From assembly GCF_018320785.1 (NCBI RefSeq), contig NC_054888.1:21530438-21594437 (forward strand): DNA of 64,000 bases, read 5' to 3'. The stretch comes from Cheilinus undulatus (Eukaryota > Chordata > Actinopteri > Labriformes > Labridae). Of the stretch, positions 36,101 through 45,030 are shown piece by piece. Within the stretch, counting starts at the first letter, position 1; the number at the start of each line of letters is the position of its first letter. The position numbers and the translations under genes were made by a program. Below the pieces are notes generated by a model, which was not told where the DNA came from, did no database searches, and saw only the letters and a list, made by a program, of their open reading frames with translations.

Positions 36101-39100
36101 TCTGTTCTCAACTTGGAAATTCATCATTGTTGTTCTGCACGCCCAGAGCTTGGAGCCATCTGCAGTACAAACTTGTGTGCCTTCATATTAATTCTCCCCA
36201 TCTAAACATCTGCTCTAAAAATGTTTGGTTATATTTGAGCCTGCAGTGCATGTATTAGTCTGTACTAGTCGCTGTTTACTGAGTATATCACTGGTACCTC
36301 ATGTATTTAGATTGTTGGGGCGAAATGAGCCTTCAAGCCAAGTTCAGGGGGACGCTTCAAAGATGTAGCAACACGTGCACATAAAGGCGAAATACTTTAA
36401 CTCAAAGTGACGAGGGGAACGAGGCTATGATTAATCATTGTCAACCCCCAGGAATTACACAGAGAAATAGTCCATTAATTAAATATATCCAGAATATGCC
36501 TGGAAAGCAATGGATTAAAAAATGTATGTTCCATGGACATGGAAGATGCAAACATTTCAATAAAGGATAAACGTTGTTGGAGCTGTGAGAGAAGATGTGA
36601 GGTCCAAAGCTTGAAACGATTTCTACAGCTGCTACAATAGATCTGTAGGCAATGTTAGACCCTTTTCACTCTGACTGGAATTTTGCAGATATTTTTAGTG
36701 TATTTCTGAGCTGCCAACTTGAGTTTAGGAAGGAGTAAAACATTACTCTACAAATGTCATAGCTGAAAACAGGCACCAGTGAGTGGCAAACTGAAGTTGT
36801 TATGAGACAGTCAGTCTTTTCATGTGATGATATTGGGAGTTTTGCCTGTTTGTTTCCCTTAAAAATGGTGCTACATTTATAAGGAGCATGCATCTGTGGG
36901 ATGAGCAGCAGAGCTGAGTATGTGGGTTGTACCCATGTAAAAATTGGCCAAATCTCTGCCAACGCCAAACAGCTTATTCTGCTGTTGCTATTGACTCTTG
37001 AGCTTCTGGTATCTCTAGAAGCACCTGCATCCGTGAGCATGGGCTCTGCTGCAGTGGTCAGTAGGTGTCTGCTCCAAGAATCGGCATGCCACGTTTGACT
37101 GATCTGGATAGAACCCGTTCAAAACGGCAACTTCCATCTCCAAACTGAAGGCGAAGGGGATGTCAAAGACAGGCTGAGAAGTGGGTGTCCCAAGAAGATC
37201 ACACCCAAAGAAGACTGTTTCTTCACACTGTCAGCCCTCAGGAACCGTAGGCCGTTCTACAGATTTGCAGTCAGGTTTGCAGGACAATATGGCCGACGGG
37301 TCTCTGCCCAGACAATCCAGAACAATCTCCAGTCTCATGGGGCTGCCATGACTGTCCTTCACCATCAGGCCTGTTTGCACTGGTGTCAGCAACTTGTGAT
37401 TCTGCCTACTGCAGTTGGTTGTAGGGTCAAGTGTGGAGACAAAGAGAAGAACGCTATGCTGATTGCTGCACTGATAGAGTGACATCTTTTGGTGGAGGCA
37501 GTGTGATGGTGTGGGGCGCCATCTAGCTCACTGGAATAACGGGAGGGAGTATCAATGCAGAGAGATACTGAGATGAGATTCTGCAACCAGTAGCAATCCC
37601 ATATCTCCACAGTCTGGGATCGAACTTTATCCTCCAAGATGACAGTGCTCGCCCCCACAGAGTGGGGTTTATCAGAGACTACCTCCAGAATTTGGGAGTG
37701 AAGAGGATGGAATGGTCTGCCAGCAGTCCTGACCTCAACCCCATTGAACCCTAGTGGGATCAGCTTGAGCGTGCTGTTGCTGCCAGAACACAACCACATT
37801 GACAGACTCATGACAAATGCTGGTTGAAGAATGAGATTCCATCCCACAGCAGTGTGACCAGGCTTCCACACGCTACTGAGGCTCCTGCTTGTTAAATTAA
37901 TAAGTTGTATAGTTGCCATATATCTTGTTTCTTCAGACTTCAGTCATCCAGTCCACCAAACAAGAGTCAACGGCAGAACCAGTTGTTTTGCATTGGCAAA
38001 GAAGATTTGGCAAATTTTTCATGGGTGCAACCCACGTACTCAGCTCTGCTGCTCATCCCACAAAGGCATGATCCCTACAAATATGGCTCCATTTAAAAGG
38101 GAAACAAACAGGCTTTCCAACTGTATAAGATTTATTGCCAAGAAGCATTGTTACGAAGAAATAATCTACCAAACGCTAATCTACCTACTTCTTGAGCTAA
38201 ATTTATATATTGTGGTTGAGGTCTTATAACACCTCCATGAAAGTGTTGGATGTTACGCCAAAGACGGCTTCATAAGGAGGCTTGAAGTGCCACAGGAAGT
38301 TGCTGTTTTCCCGCTGTATCTCATTCACGTTACATGCCGCTTACTGACGATCAACCACGATTATTCTCTGCCATCATCTGCATATTCTGTCGTTCAAGCG
38401 CCCCCAGTAATCCGGAGCGGCGCTGGAAATGTCTTGGACAGAGAAAAAAACAACGTTGCAGATGAACGCCACACAGTCAGGAAGTCACTCACTCCTGGCT
38501 TCAGTGGAACTAAAGAAAATTTCACCTCCATGACCAGAGGTATAAAGCATTTGCAATGCTTTATTAATTGTTATTTTACCTTTGCTTTACTGTTCAAAAT
38601 AAGGTCTGGAAAGAAGAAAATTGAGTAAACATGTAATAGTTGAATAGAAGTACAGCTAGTTAATGATTGTGGAAGCACTTCTATTTTTCCTGAAGCAGCT
38701 TTGAGATGTTTCTAGTAATTATAAGGGTGTTTTTAAGCTTAACAGTTACTCAGGTGTTTGTTTTTAAGGTTAGATGCTGGTGGATAAAACAACAGAGCAC
38801 TTTTTATGCACTTCTGTAGAAGAGCCCTAAAAACACCTACGTTTCCTGAGATTTTGAAGAGCTGTTGATCCGAAACATATTTTTAAGGCCATTTTGCTCT
38901 CATACATTGCACTGTAAAGTTTGAAGGTTTACATCACTCTCTCCACCTTCTGTTTATGCCGTTGTTGCAGCATCAGGTCCACAAAAGCAGCGATGCGTGG
39001 GCGTTTGTTTTGTGAGCCGGCTGCAGGCGGCAGGGAAGCATCTCCCCCGTCTGCCTCCAGCTGGCGCTCCAAACACGACCACCCACGCTCCACACAGATG

Positions 39101-39305
39101 CCCCCACACCCCTCGAACTTCCCTGTAGAAAAATCCCTTTAAATTTGATCTTTCATCTTTGATAAACCAAACTGAATAATCAGGAACATGACTGAAGCTT
39201 TTCTTGTTTTTGTTTTTTTTTGCACAGGTTGAGGTGCCCAAGACTGAAGAAGCAACTCCACACTCTCCTCCTGTCTCTGACCAGCCTGCAACATCCTCTG
39301 CATAA
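24103..39305 (+). CDS. mrpl39: mrpl39, mitochondrial large ribosomal subunit protein L39 (complete, ten exons)
   Basis: Structural protein of the mitochondrial 39S ribosomal subunit, imported into the matrix. Exons are 24103-24139, 24744-24950, 25052-25191, 27281-27380, 27578-27645, 29588-29700, 29797-29862, 30671-30824, 33133-33180 and 39228-39305. All introns are GT-AG and phases join without a break to 1011 nt (336 codons plus stop); human MRPL39 is about 338 residues. The N-terminus is arginine-rich with no acid residue until position 27, fitting a mitochondrial presequence. Residues about 53-115 form the TGS-like domain shared with threonyl-tRNA synthetase (EKIEVNVEGPGLEGTL, then a histidine-leucine-threonine segment across the exon 2/3 junction). 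Residues 129-161 (AFWRSCSSLLGQVLETAFKD) match the degenerate synthetase editing-like domain, lacking the catalytic histidines as in known MRPL39. The start ATG has A at -3 and G at +4. Intron 9 (6 kb) is full of transposons but both splice sites are intact. Confidence 0.95.
24575..24670. mobile_element. short mariner-type fragment in mrpl39 intron 1
   Basis: AAAACATCAGAATATCATGA followed by TTCAGTTC resembles the end of a common fish mariner MITE. Too short for a firm class. Confidence 0.35.
24744..24950 (+). CDS. mrpl39: mrpl39 exon 2
   Basis: Acceptor CAG ends at 24743 and donor GTGAGT starts at 24951. Codes residues 13-81, including the end of the presequence (RFASAAAAVRPP), the conserved REQARQRALYPR helix and the start of the TGS-like domain. 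Confidence 0.95.
25052..25191 (+). CDS. mrpl39: mrpl39 exon 3
   Basis: Acceptor TTTCAG ends at 25051; donor GTACTT starts at 25192. Codes HLTEYHVTNSVMALVNGELW and the rest of the TGS-like domain through TFKDNNPTMVNQ. The preceding intron is only 101 bp. Confidence 0.95.
25440..25545 (+). mobile_element. Tc1-like fragment in mrpl39 intron 3
   Basis: CTACCTGGTCTGATC, GAGATTCAAATGGTAGGCTC and AACATGAAAGCCTG correspond to the same transposase region as 9340-9400 of the element at 7879-9500. Confidence 0.6.
25572..26504. mobile_element. hAT-type element filled with a purine-rich minisatellite
   Basis: Left end CAGGGGTTCACCACCTTTTC and right end CGCGTTGAGAACCAG are inverted. The exact 10 bp direct repeat TCCCTTAAAT (25562-25571 and 26505-26514) flanks it, including the 8 bp duplication expected of hAT. 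The interior from about 25900 to 26400 is a degenerate array of (T)TAAAAGTGGCAAAAATGG-like units. It sits in mrpl39 intron 3. Confidence 0.88.
27281..27380 (+). CDS. mrpl39: mrpl39 exon 4
   Basis: Acceptor CCCCTCAG ends at 27280; donor GTAGAT starts at 27381. Codes AFWRSCSSLLGQVLETAFKD and the following DYTVELLSTPEVP, the part related to the threonyl-tRNA synthetase editing region. Confidence 0.95.
27578..27645 (+). CDS. mrpl39: mrpl39 exon 5
   Basis: Acceptor TCTGCAG ends at 27577; donor GTGTGT starts at 27646. Codes VTSGAFCCDVVLD and PQLDSWTPSE, which match the SGAFCYDVVLD segment known in vertebrate MRPL39. Confidence 0.93.
27760..28560 (+). mobile_element. Tc1-like transposon remnants in mrpl39 intron 5
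   Basis: The first part on + holds degenerate transposase N-terminal sequence (ACTGACTAATCAGGGAAGAA, GAGCTCCAGAGATCCTGTGT, CAGAAGGACAACC, CACTGATCTGGGCTTTATGG). From about 28381 the sequence turns to the opposite strand (TGCAGCCTTCTCCAGGTCTG, TGACCTCATGGCTTGGTTTT), so two pieces in opposite orientation are joined. Confidence 0.75.
29043..29060 (+). promoter_or_regulatory. CTCF-like motif in mrpl39 intron 5
   Basis: ACCACTAGGGGGCAGCA closely fits the vertebrate CTCF core (CCASYAGRKGGCRS). Occupancy cannot be told from sequence. Confidence 0.45.
29588..29700 (+). CDS. mrpl39: mrpl39 exon 6
   Basis: Acceptor CTCCAG ends at 29587; donor GTAAAA starts at 29701. Codes ESLRSLTRGAQQLIHQDL and then AWEPLEVTIPVALEVFSHS. 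The phase 2 end joins to exon 7. Confidence 0.93.
29797..29862 (+). CDS. mrpl39: mrpl39 exon 7
   Basis: Acceptor TTCCAG ends at 29796; donor GTGATT starts at 29863. Codes RFKQEEVEQKAEESPRGTVM and LYR. The preceding intron is 96 bp. Confidence 0.92.
29893..30597. mobile_element. TTAA-target MITE (piggyBac-like) in mrpl39 intron 7
   Basis: Ends CCCTCTGAG and CTCAGAGGG are inverted, each flanked by TTAA (29889-29892 and 30598-30601). The 705 bp body is non-coding. Most of intron 7 is this insertion. Confidence 0.8.
30671..30824 (+). CDS. mrpl39: mrpl39 exon 8
   Basis: Acceptor CCTGTAG ends at 30670; donor GTATGG starts at 30825. Codes CGDHVLLTGGPLVARTGLCS and QYEFTALHNLGQGPLGLHRR, matching the conserved 'GDFIDVSEGPLIPRT...QYEVSAVHNL' segment of the mammalian protein. 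Confidence 0.94.
30825..32083. other. mrpl39 intron 8, first part: no gene seen
   Basis: Only chance open frames. A GA run near 31572-31586 and GCATTCTGGGTAATGTGACG near 31368 stand out slightly. Confidence 0.5.
32084..32512. mobile_element. TTAA-target MITE in mrpl39 intron 8
   Basis: Begins AGGTCACATATTTTACCCC and ends TTCATAATATGACTT, flanked by TTAA on both sides (32080-32083 and 32513-32516). The GTTAGAAAAGCCTGAAAAAG stretch before a T run is typical of a common teleost MITE. The open frame 32242-32430 lies inside and is not a gene. Confidence 0.75.
32535..32645. repeat. GATTAATCGCAATTAA-type MITE fragment
   Basis: GATTAATCACAATAAA and TTGATTAATCGCAATTAACC followed by TTGACAG. A fragment of a frequent fish repeat, ends unclear. 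Confidence 0.45.
33133..33180 (+). CDS. mrpl39: mrpl39 exon 9
   Basis: Acceptor CTCTGCAG ends at 33132; donor GTAAGA starts at 33181. Codes AHHTVWRKLRQRAVKL, equivalent to the AHFTIWDKLLERSRKM helix near the C-terminus in mammals. Confidence 0.92.
33181..34635. other. mrpl39 intron 9, first part: no gene seen
   Basis: Sequence without repeats I recognise. Several open frames near 33090-33500 overlap exon 9 in other frames. The stretch 33720-34130 is balanced in composition and could hold conserved non-coding sequence. Confidence 0.5.
34842..34883. mobile_element. solo terminal fragment of a TAGGGGTGTAACGATTC-type element
   Basis: ATCGATCGATCGATCCAGAT followed by GAATCGTTACACCCCTA inside the Tc1 remnant. 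It reads as the terminal inverted repeat of a hAT-like MITE whose other end is missing. Confidence 0.5.
35114..35626. mobile_element. hAT-type MITE nested in Tc1 copy E
   Basis: Ends TAGGGCTGAACGATTTGG and TTAATCGCCCAGCCCTA, flanked by ATTCAGAG and ATTCAGTC (six of eight identical). AT-rich body without a real ORF. Confidence 0.82.
36838..38155 (+). mobile_element. Tc1-like transposon with long terminal inverted repeats and degenerate transposase
   Basis: About 160-200 bp inverted ends (CATCTGTGGGATGAGCAGCA near 36890, TGCTGCTCATCCCACAAAGG near 38048) enclose a transposase on +. Recognisable pieces are RYADCCTDRV followed by TSFGGGSVMVWG (about 37450-37520), FILQDDSARPHRVGF (37630-37670) and SPDLNPIEP near 37725, which carry the catalytic DDE-type signature. 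Frameshifts and stops are frequent. It fills part of mrpl39 intron 9. Confidence 0.88.
38156..39227. other. mrpl39 intron 9, last part: no gene seen
   Basis: No recognised element. The GC-rich patch 38970-39110 has open frames on both strands but no homology I can name, and the true last exon starts after it. Confidence 0.45.
39228..39305 (+). CDS. mrpl39: mrpl39 exon 10 (C-terminal tail and stop)
   Basis: A T-rich acceptor ending in CACAG at 39227 precedes VEVPKTEEATPHSPPVSDQP, then ATSSA and TAA at 39303-39305. The tail is low in conservation but similar in length and composition to the acidic, Thr/Ser-rich end of mammalian MRPL39. A canonical AATAAA follows 44 bases later. Confidence 0.82.
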   Translation, partial: VEVPKTEEATPHSPPVSDQPATSSA

Positions 39306-39380
39306 CCTTCCACACACTTTGTCATGTACTAGACTGTATTATTTGTTCAATAAATGTGTAAAAATCTCTGACAAATCTGT
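39306..39380 (+). terminator. mrpl39 3' UTR and polyadenylation signal
   Basis: AATAAA at 39349-39354, followed by a T/G-containing stretch. The 3' UTR is short, about 65-75 bases, as is common for nuclear mitochondrial-ribosomal genes. Confidence 0.75.
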
Positions 39381-40082
39381 TCAGTTCATCTCTTATGAAA
39401 AATGGGTGCAAATTGACAGGATTTGTCAATTTGACCCCGTCTTTCTCACACTGAGCATGTTAAAAGAAAGCTTTTCACACTCCAGGAGGGCGGAAGGCTT
39501 CTTAGGTTAATAACTGCTGATCTATTTGTGTATTTGTAGGAGTGAAAGTGTAAAGAGAAGCACGCATAAATCCCTGTATGTCAGCAGTTTTCTTAACAAC
39601 AGAAGTGTGCGTGTTTGCATGCTTTGGCTGAAGGTCAGGCAGCAGAGCAGCTGTTGTGTCTGTCACTCGTCAAACAGGTGGCCCTCGATCCTCCGAGTGT
39701 GTTTTGAAGAAGTGTGAGAAAGTGTGAGCAGGCCCCAGGGATCAGGGGCCATGAGGCGGGTTTACTTTTGACTTTTTCCTCCCAGGATTCCCGGCGTTTT
39801 CACACATTAGACACAAACTCCTCATAGCCAGCGGAGGAACCTTTTCTGATCCAACAAAATCCCCAACAGTGTCGTCAACGGGTCGAGGCGCAGGCTGAAA
39901 TAGATAGGCACCGCTTTCTAATGAGGTGTCTTTTTATAGGAGCTTTATTATGTGGAGTTAGAATTGGTACTTTTTGCTTCTTAGTGGATTATATTTACAG
40001 GTATTTCTTATTTCTTTTCTGGTCTTCTGATGTATATAAAAAGCTTAAAAAATAGGAAAAAGTTTTAACAATTTAACAAGCA
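39381..40082. other. intergenic, nothing recognised
   Basis: Downstream of mrpl39. Open frames are short and without motifs. Confidence 0.5.
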
Positions 40083-40612
40083 ACAATGTTTCTTGGCAAT
40101 AAATCTTATACCGTTGAAAAGCCTGTTTATTTACCTTTTAAATTGTGCCACATTTGTAAGGAGCATGCATTTGTGGGATGAGCAGCAGAGCTGAGTATGT
40201 GGGTTGCCTCTTGTTTGGTGGATTGGATGATTGAAATCTGAAGACACTAGACATATTGGCAATTTAACAATTTATCCATTTAGCAGGAGCCATTCCATCC
40301 TCTCTACTCTTAAATTCTGGTGGTAGTCTCTGATAAACCCTGCTTTGTAGGGAGGATAGAGTTCAATCCCAGACTGTGGAGGTAAGGAATCGCCACTGGT
40401 TGCAGAATCTCATCTTGATGCCGCCCCACACCATCACACTGCTTCCAAAAGATTTCACTCTATCGGTGCAGCAATCAGCATAGTGTTCTCCACGTCTTCT
40501 CCACACTTCAACCCTACGATTCAACTGCCATAGGCAGAATTTAGACACATCCCTGAACATAACGGTCCTCCACATGTTCAGTGCCTTTGCAGATGTCTAA
40601 GTTACCCATGCT
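40083..40612 (-). mobile_element. Tc1-like remnant of the long-TIR family, partial
   Basis: The terminal repeat (GGAGCATGCATTTGTGGGAT) is as in 36838-38155, then transposase on - with HYADCCTDRVKSFGSSVMVW, and a jump by deletion from the terminal region to the 3' part of the gene. Confidence 0.82.
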
Positions 40613-40619
40613 TTAAGCA

Positions 40620-40848
40620 CCAATGCAACCCTACAAAGATTTATTTTGGGGTTCTTTGTCTCCATTCTGACAGGACAGCTGAAGAGAGACAGGAAAATTA
40701 GGGAGTGAGAAAGGGAAAAGGTGAGCACCAAACAGGCCAGTGACCAGGAATCAATCCCACGACCGGTATGCCGAGGACTTCAGCTTCCATCCATGGGCAC
40801 CTGCTCCACCCACTGAGCCAAATCAGCACCCAGAGATGTAGGCTTAGG
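40620..40848 (-). repeat. tRNA-derived SINE
   Basis: On - an A-box-like TGGCTCAGTGGGTGGAG is followed by a B-box-like GTGGGATTGATTCC, the arrangement of a tRNA-type polymerase III promoter. The body has GACAGCTGAAGAGAGACAGG on +. Confidence 0.75.
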
Positions 40849-40849
40849 A

Positions 40850-41515
40850 ACTGATAAACTGGATGGCGTCTGCGATTTTCTTAAAGAATTTCAACTTTTG
40901 ATTAATCTGACCACAGAACAGTTTTCCATTTTGCGTCGGTGCATTTTAAGGGAGCTCTGGCCCAGAGAAGACGGCAGTGCATATGGCTTCTTCTTTGGAT
41001 GATACCAACAATAAATTCTTGAAGTGTTCCTGAGCCCGTGCAGGGATTTCCAATGCAGAGTCATTCCTGGTTTTAATACGGTGGCCCCTGAGGGCCCGAA
41101 GATCACCAGCATCCAATTCTGACCTTCAGCTTTGTTCCTTGTTCAGAGATTTCTCCAGATTCTCTGAATCCTTAGACGGTATTATGGACTGTAGTTGGTG
41201 AGGTATTCAAAGTCTTTGCTATTTTTCATTGAGGAACATTTTTGGAAATTGTTCCACAATTTTTAGACACGTTTTTTTTTTTTGTTTGTTTTGTTTTTTT
41301 GCAGATTGGCAAACCTCTGCCCATTGCTGCTGACCTGTTGCCAATTAACCTAATTAGATTTAAAATGCTCCTCCAGCTGTTTGTCGTGAAAACGTCTTTG
41401 TAAGAAGTTGTCAACAGTTTGGATTACAAGGGTTTGTCTTTGGTAAGGCACATTTGTCCTGAAGGATTAAGCTGTGGATATCAAAGCGTGTTTCACAGCA
41501 AGTGGCTAAGGCCAT
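40850..41515 (-). mobile_element. TcMar-type (ISRm11-like) transposon remnant
   Basis: GATTAATCTGACCACAGAAC, GAGCTCTGGCCCAGAGAAGA, CTGAGGGCCCGAAGATCACC and AGATTTCTCCAGATTCTCTG are phrases of a very common fish IS630/mariner element, coding on - (WKTVLWSDQ-like). Many deletions. Confidence 0.7.
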
Positions 41516-42541
41516 CGCCTTGGGCTATACCAAAACTTTTGTACAATAAATGATTAAAAGAATTCTTAAAATTCACTTAAATTCACTAGAAATATCTTTG
41601 ACATGTCCTTAAGCCCCTTAACGAAGCAGCAGGTCAGAGGACCTTGATTAGAAAGTGGAACCAATAGTGCCTGACATTTGTGTGGTGGTACAGTTGGCTT
41701 CAGACAGCTGATACTGTTAATGACCTCCAATTACACAAAGAAAACGGAGCTGCTCCCCCCTACTTTAACCCCCTTTCCCATCCCCCAGTTGTACAAAACA
41801 GTCTGATATTTGAGCCTCTTGTCTTTGTGTCTTTTAAAGTGGAAGAAGGTGGTATCAAGCAGCCAGAATCCTCCTTTATCGATGGATTATTTTTACATTT
41901 TGCTTCATAACAGCGAGGAAAGACTTCAGGCGTTTATCACAGCCGAGTGTATCACGAGACGTCTGCGTCTTGAACAAACCCACAGGCCTGAAAAGTTGGC
42001 CGCTGTGCAGCTGTTGCTCCTTCTCAAGCATCCCGCTCCCCCCACCGCCACACACCCCGACAATGTGTGAGACACACCCAAGGGAAACATATGCCTCGGA
42101 CGGCGGGCCAGTCGCACCAGCAGACCTGAGATGTTTGAGCCGGTGCCCTGAATTCCTTGCTGCTCAGGATGTTTGGGAACGCCTGCAGCTCAAACATTAT
42201 TAAATTTGAATAGCTACTAAAACACTTTGGAATAATGCATCGAGAAAATTTAATCAGTAATGTCCTCTTGTTCTTTGATTTAAAGCAGGGAAAGTGTCGA
42301 AATGTTGCTCAGTCCATTTTTTAGTGTTAACACTTTCTAAGTCGATAGTAATTCACTGAGAATTATTGATCTGCGGGGCTCAGGTTAATGAATCGCTTTT
42401 TCTTTTATGTCCTTCACAGAAGGCCTGCAGCAATTACTTAATCCTACACATTTCTAACCATTGCCTTACTAAATAATAAGAAATGCGACCAATTTTCACT
42501 ATTCCATGACAGATCTTGTCCAAGTGGTCCCTTAAAATGTT
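41516..42541. other. intergenic, nothing recognised
   Basis: The segment 41900-42190 is richer in GC with frames on both strands. None has recognisable domains. Confidence 0.45.
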
Positions 42542-43504
42542 TAGGGCCCCAACACCGACTTCAGTTGGCGAGGACCCTATTGTATCTGCTTTTTTCTGTC
42601 AAAAGAATTACTAATTTGGCGGCTTTAACATGCTAAAAAACACATCAAACTTTATAAAATAGTCCCCCTGAAATGTTTGTATTTTGGCGGAATCATAAGA
42701 GTCCATCAAGCAGGGGCTCCAAATGTGAGCTAGGGGACTGGGTAAGAGCTACATGCATGAAAATTGGTACACGTATGTCTCATGATTAAACGATAAAAAA
42801 AGTCTCTTGGGATCATCCTCTAAAATGTACAGGAAATGCACTACAAACAGCTAAAAGTCAAATTTCTGCATTTTTGGGTGATTCACAAGTTTCATATTTT
42901 ACGAACTGCTCCAAGGGATTTTATCGGATTGACTCCAGATTTTTTTTTTTGCTCATTCTAGACAACCTGGAGATCTAAAGTTGTGCAAATTGTGAGTTTT
43001 CACAATAGGGTGGGGTCGTGACCAGAGTCCAAACTTAAACTCCTTTTTTGTATATTTTTGCAGTGAAATTCACCAATAATGCCTTCTAACTTTTTAATGC
43101 TTTTATCAATCATCACCAAATTTCACAGGGATGATCAGGCATTGATCCTGAATAGATTCATGCATCAGTATCATTACTTTGTCATAGCACCCCCTTGTGG
43201 TAATCGTACATTCACGCCCCTGATATTTTAGATTTTCCCTTTAAATAATCAGACCCTGCACACCATTCAGCCTAGGCTTATGATTTTTGGTCTGTGTATG
43301 GGTCATCATAAGACCGACAAAAGTCTTGAACCCATGCCTAAATACCAACAGGAAGTCGACCAGCTTCATCTCAGTTTCAAAATAAGGCATTTTTGATGGT
43401 GCCATATGACTTTAACCTATTATAACTTTAGTAAACAATATTCTGTGAACACACCCTGAAATGCGCCGGGGTGGGAGGGCTCTTCAGTGCTGCTTGCAGC
43501 CCTA
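42542..43504 (+). repeat. teleost interspersed repeat of about 960 bp (TTAGGGCCCC...GCTTGCAGCCCTA family)
   Basis: Runs from TTAGGGCCCCAACACC to GTGCTGCTTGCAGCCCTAG. The first half matches 1-497 in reverse. It is non-coding, with short TAGGGC-type inverted ends, so it may be a DNA transposon derivative; class uncertain. Confidence 0.75.
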
Positions 43505-44225
43505 GTTCATTTTGAAGCTACAGTCTTAAACTTTAAGCATCCCCAAAAGTTGATAAAACTCAATAATTTGCCATTTCAATTCCAATGCAAAATCATTGCT
43601 GAGCTACAATGCCAAACTTTGTGACAGCACATCAGCTCATTAATTCAGGTTTGCAGTTTAATTTCCAAAGCTTTATTGGCAGTCAAAAGTGCAGTAGTCT
43701 AGTGAAAGATTTAAGGGACCAAAAACTTTGGGAATATGCATCAATACCATTAGGACACCACACGAACACAAATATCCATCTTTTAAGTCATGTTTACGCT
43801 TCCATGTTAGGAAAAACCAGACTGAAAACTGGAAACTATCAAACAGTCCTTAAGAAGGCTGCATACTCCCCAAAATGGTGCATTTGTCCCCAATTTTTGT
43901 TTCACGTTCAAAAGATTTGTCTTCACTAAAAGTGCAGTAATGATTGAGCCTCATGTACTCTCCAGGGTGGGGCATGCCGACTACATGATATGCTTCATCA
44001 CTCTGATTGGCTCGTAATCTATGTGTCAGACACAAGGTTCATCCATTCACTTTCTTAGTTTTATTTTGAAAGGTTCTGCCCTTCCTAAATACCGTCTATG
44101 GGCTGGTGCCCACATAAATCTGAAAGATATCCCATGCAGTTGATATGTGAAACAGTCTGGAGTGTCAGGCTACTACAGTGCAAAACAGACAAATAACAGA
44201 GCATCCACACATTGCTTGTCAAAAA
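43505..44225. other. intergenic, nothing recognised
   Basis: The 106-codon frame at 43609-43929 has no signature of a known protein and lies in AT-rich sequence. Confidence 0.45.
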
Positions 44226-45030
44226 CAAGTTAAATATTTTCAAATATAAGGCAGAAACTGCTGATTCCCATCCTTCAATTTTCGGACACTTATCCAGGGC
44301 TGGGTCGCGGTGCCAGCAGGACAAGCAAGTCAACTCAGACGTCCCTCTACCCTTCCTTGGTGGTTCCGAGGTGTTCCCAGGCAAGATGAGATATCTAATC
44401 CCTACAGCAAGTCCTGGGTCTACCTGGGGTCTCCTCCCATCCTCACTCAGGAGGTATCCTGATCAGATGCCCAAACCACCACAACTGGCTCCTTTTGAGA
44501 CGAAGGAACAGCGGCTCTATTCTAAGTTCCTTTCCTATTTCCTCATCCTGCCTCGAAGGCTCAACTGCTTGAACCTGCAATCTTATTCCTTTGGTCATAA
44601 CCCAGAGTTCATGATCATAGGTGAGGATTGGGTCTACTATGGTGTTACAGTACGATGTCTGCAATGCTGCACAAATCTGCCTGTCGATCTCGCACTATCT
44701 TCACTCATGAACAAGACTCCTTCACTTGGGGCAAAGACTACCCTCCCCACCTAGAGGGAGCAACCCTCCGTTTTCTGGCAGAGAACCATGGTGTTGGACT
44801 TGGAAGTGCCCACACTAATCCCAACCGCTTCGCACTCAGCTATGAACCACTGTAGAAGCCAACAGAACCACATCATCTGCAAAACGCAGAGATGAAGTCC
44901 TGAGGTCCCCCAACATCAACCCTCCTGCCCCTCGCTGCACTTCGAGTTCCTGTCCATGAGAATCAAAAACAGGATCGGAGACAAAGGGCAGCCCTGACGG
45001 AGGTCAATACCCACTGGGAATATGTTCAAC
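44226..45030 (-). mobile_element. LINE reverse-transcriptase fragment (Rex1/L2-like), reversed
   Basis: On -, YDHELWVMTKGIRLQVQAVE followed by RSQLWWFGHLIRIPPE is the C-terminal end of a fish LINE polymerase. On + the complement shows TGCCAGCAGGACAAGCAAGT and CCAACAGAACCACATCATCT GCAAAACGCAGAGATG, phrases typical of this abundant family. Confidence 0.85.

Noticed and set aside
38970..39110. Alternative mrpl39 exon after an acceptor-like TTGTTGCAG
   Set aside because: The frame does not continue the MRPL39 sequence, no donor follows in phase, and the exon at 39228 completes the protein well.
40620..40848. A functional tRNA gene
   Set aside because: A- and B-box-like sequences are degenerate and no cloverleaf could be drawn. 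A related copy exists at 2706-2835, so it is a SINE.
43609..43929. 106-codon open frame in intergenic sequence
   Set aside because: No motif and no promoter or splice context. Length is within chance for AT-rich DNA of this size.
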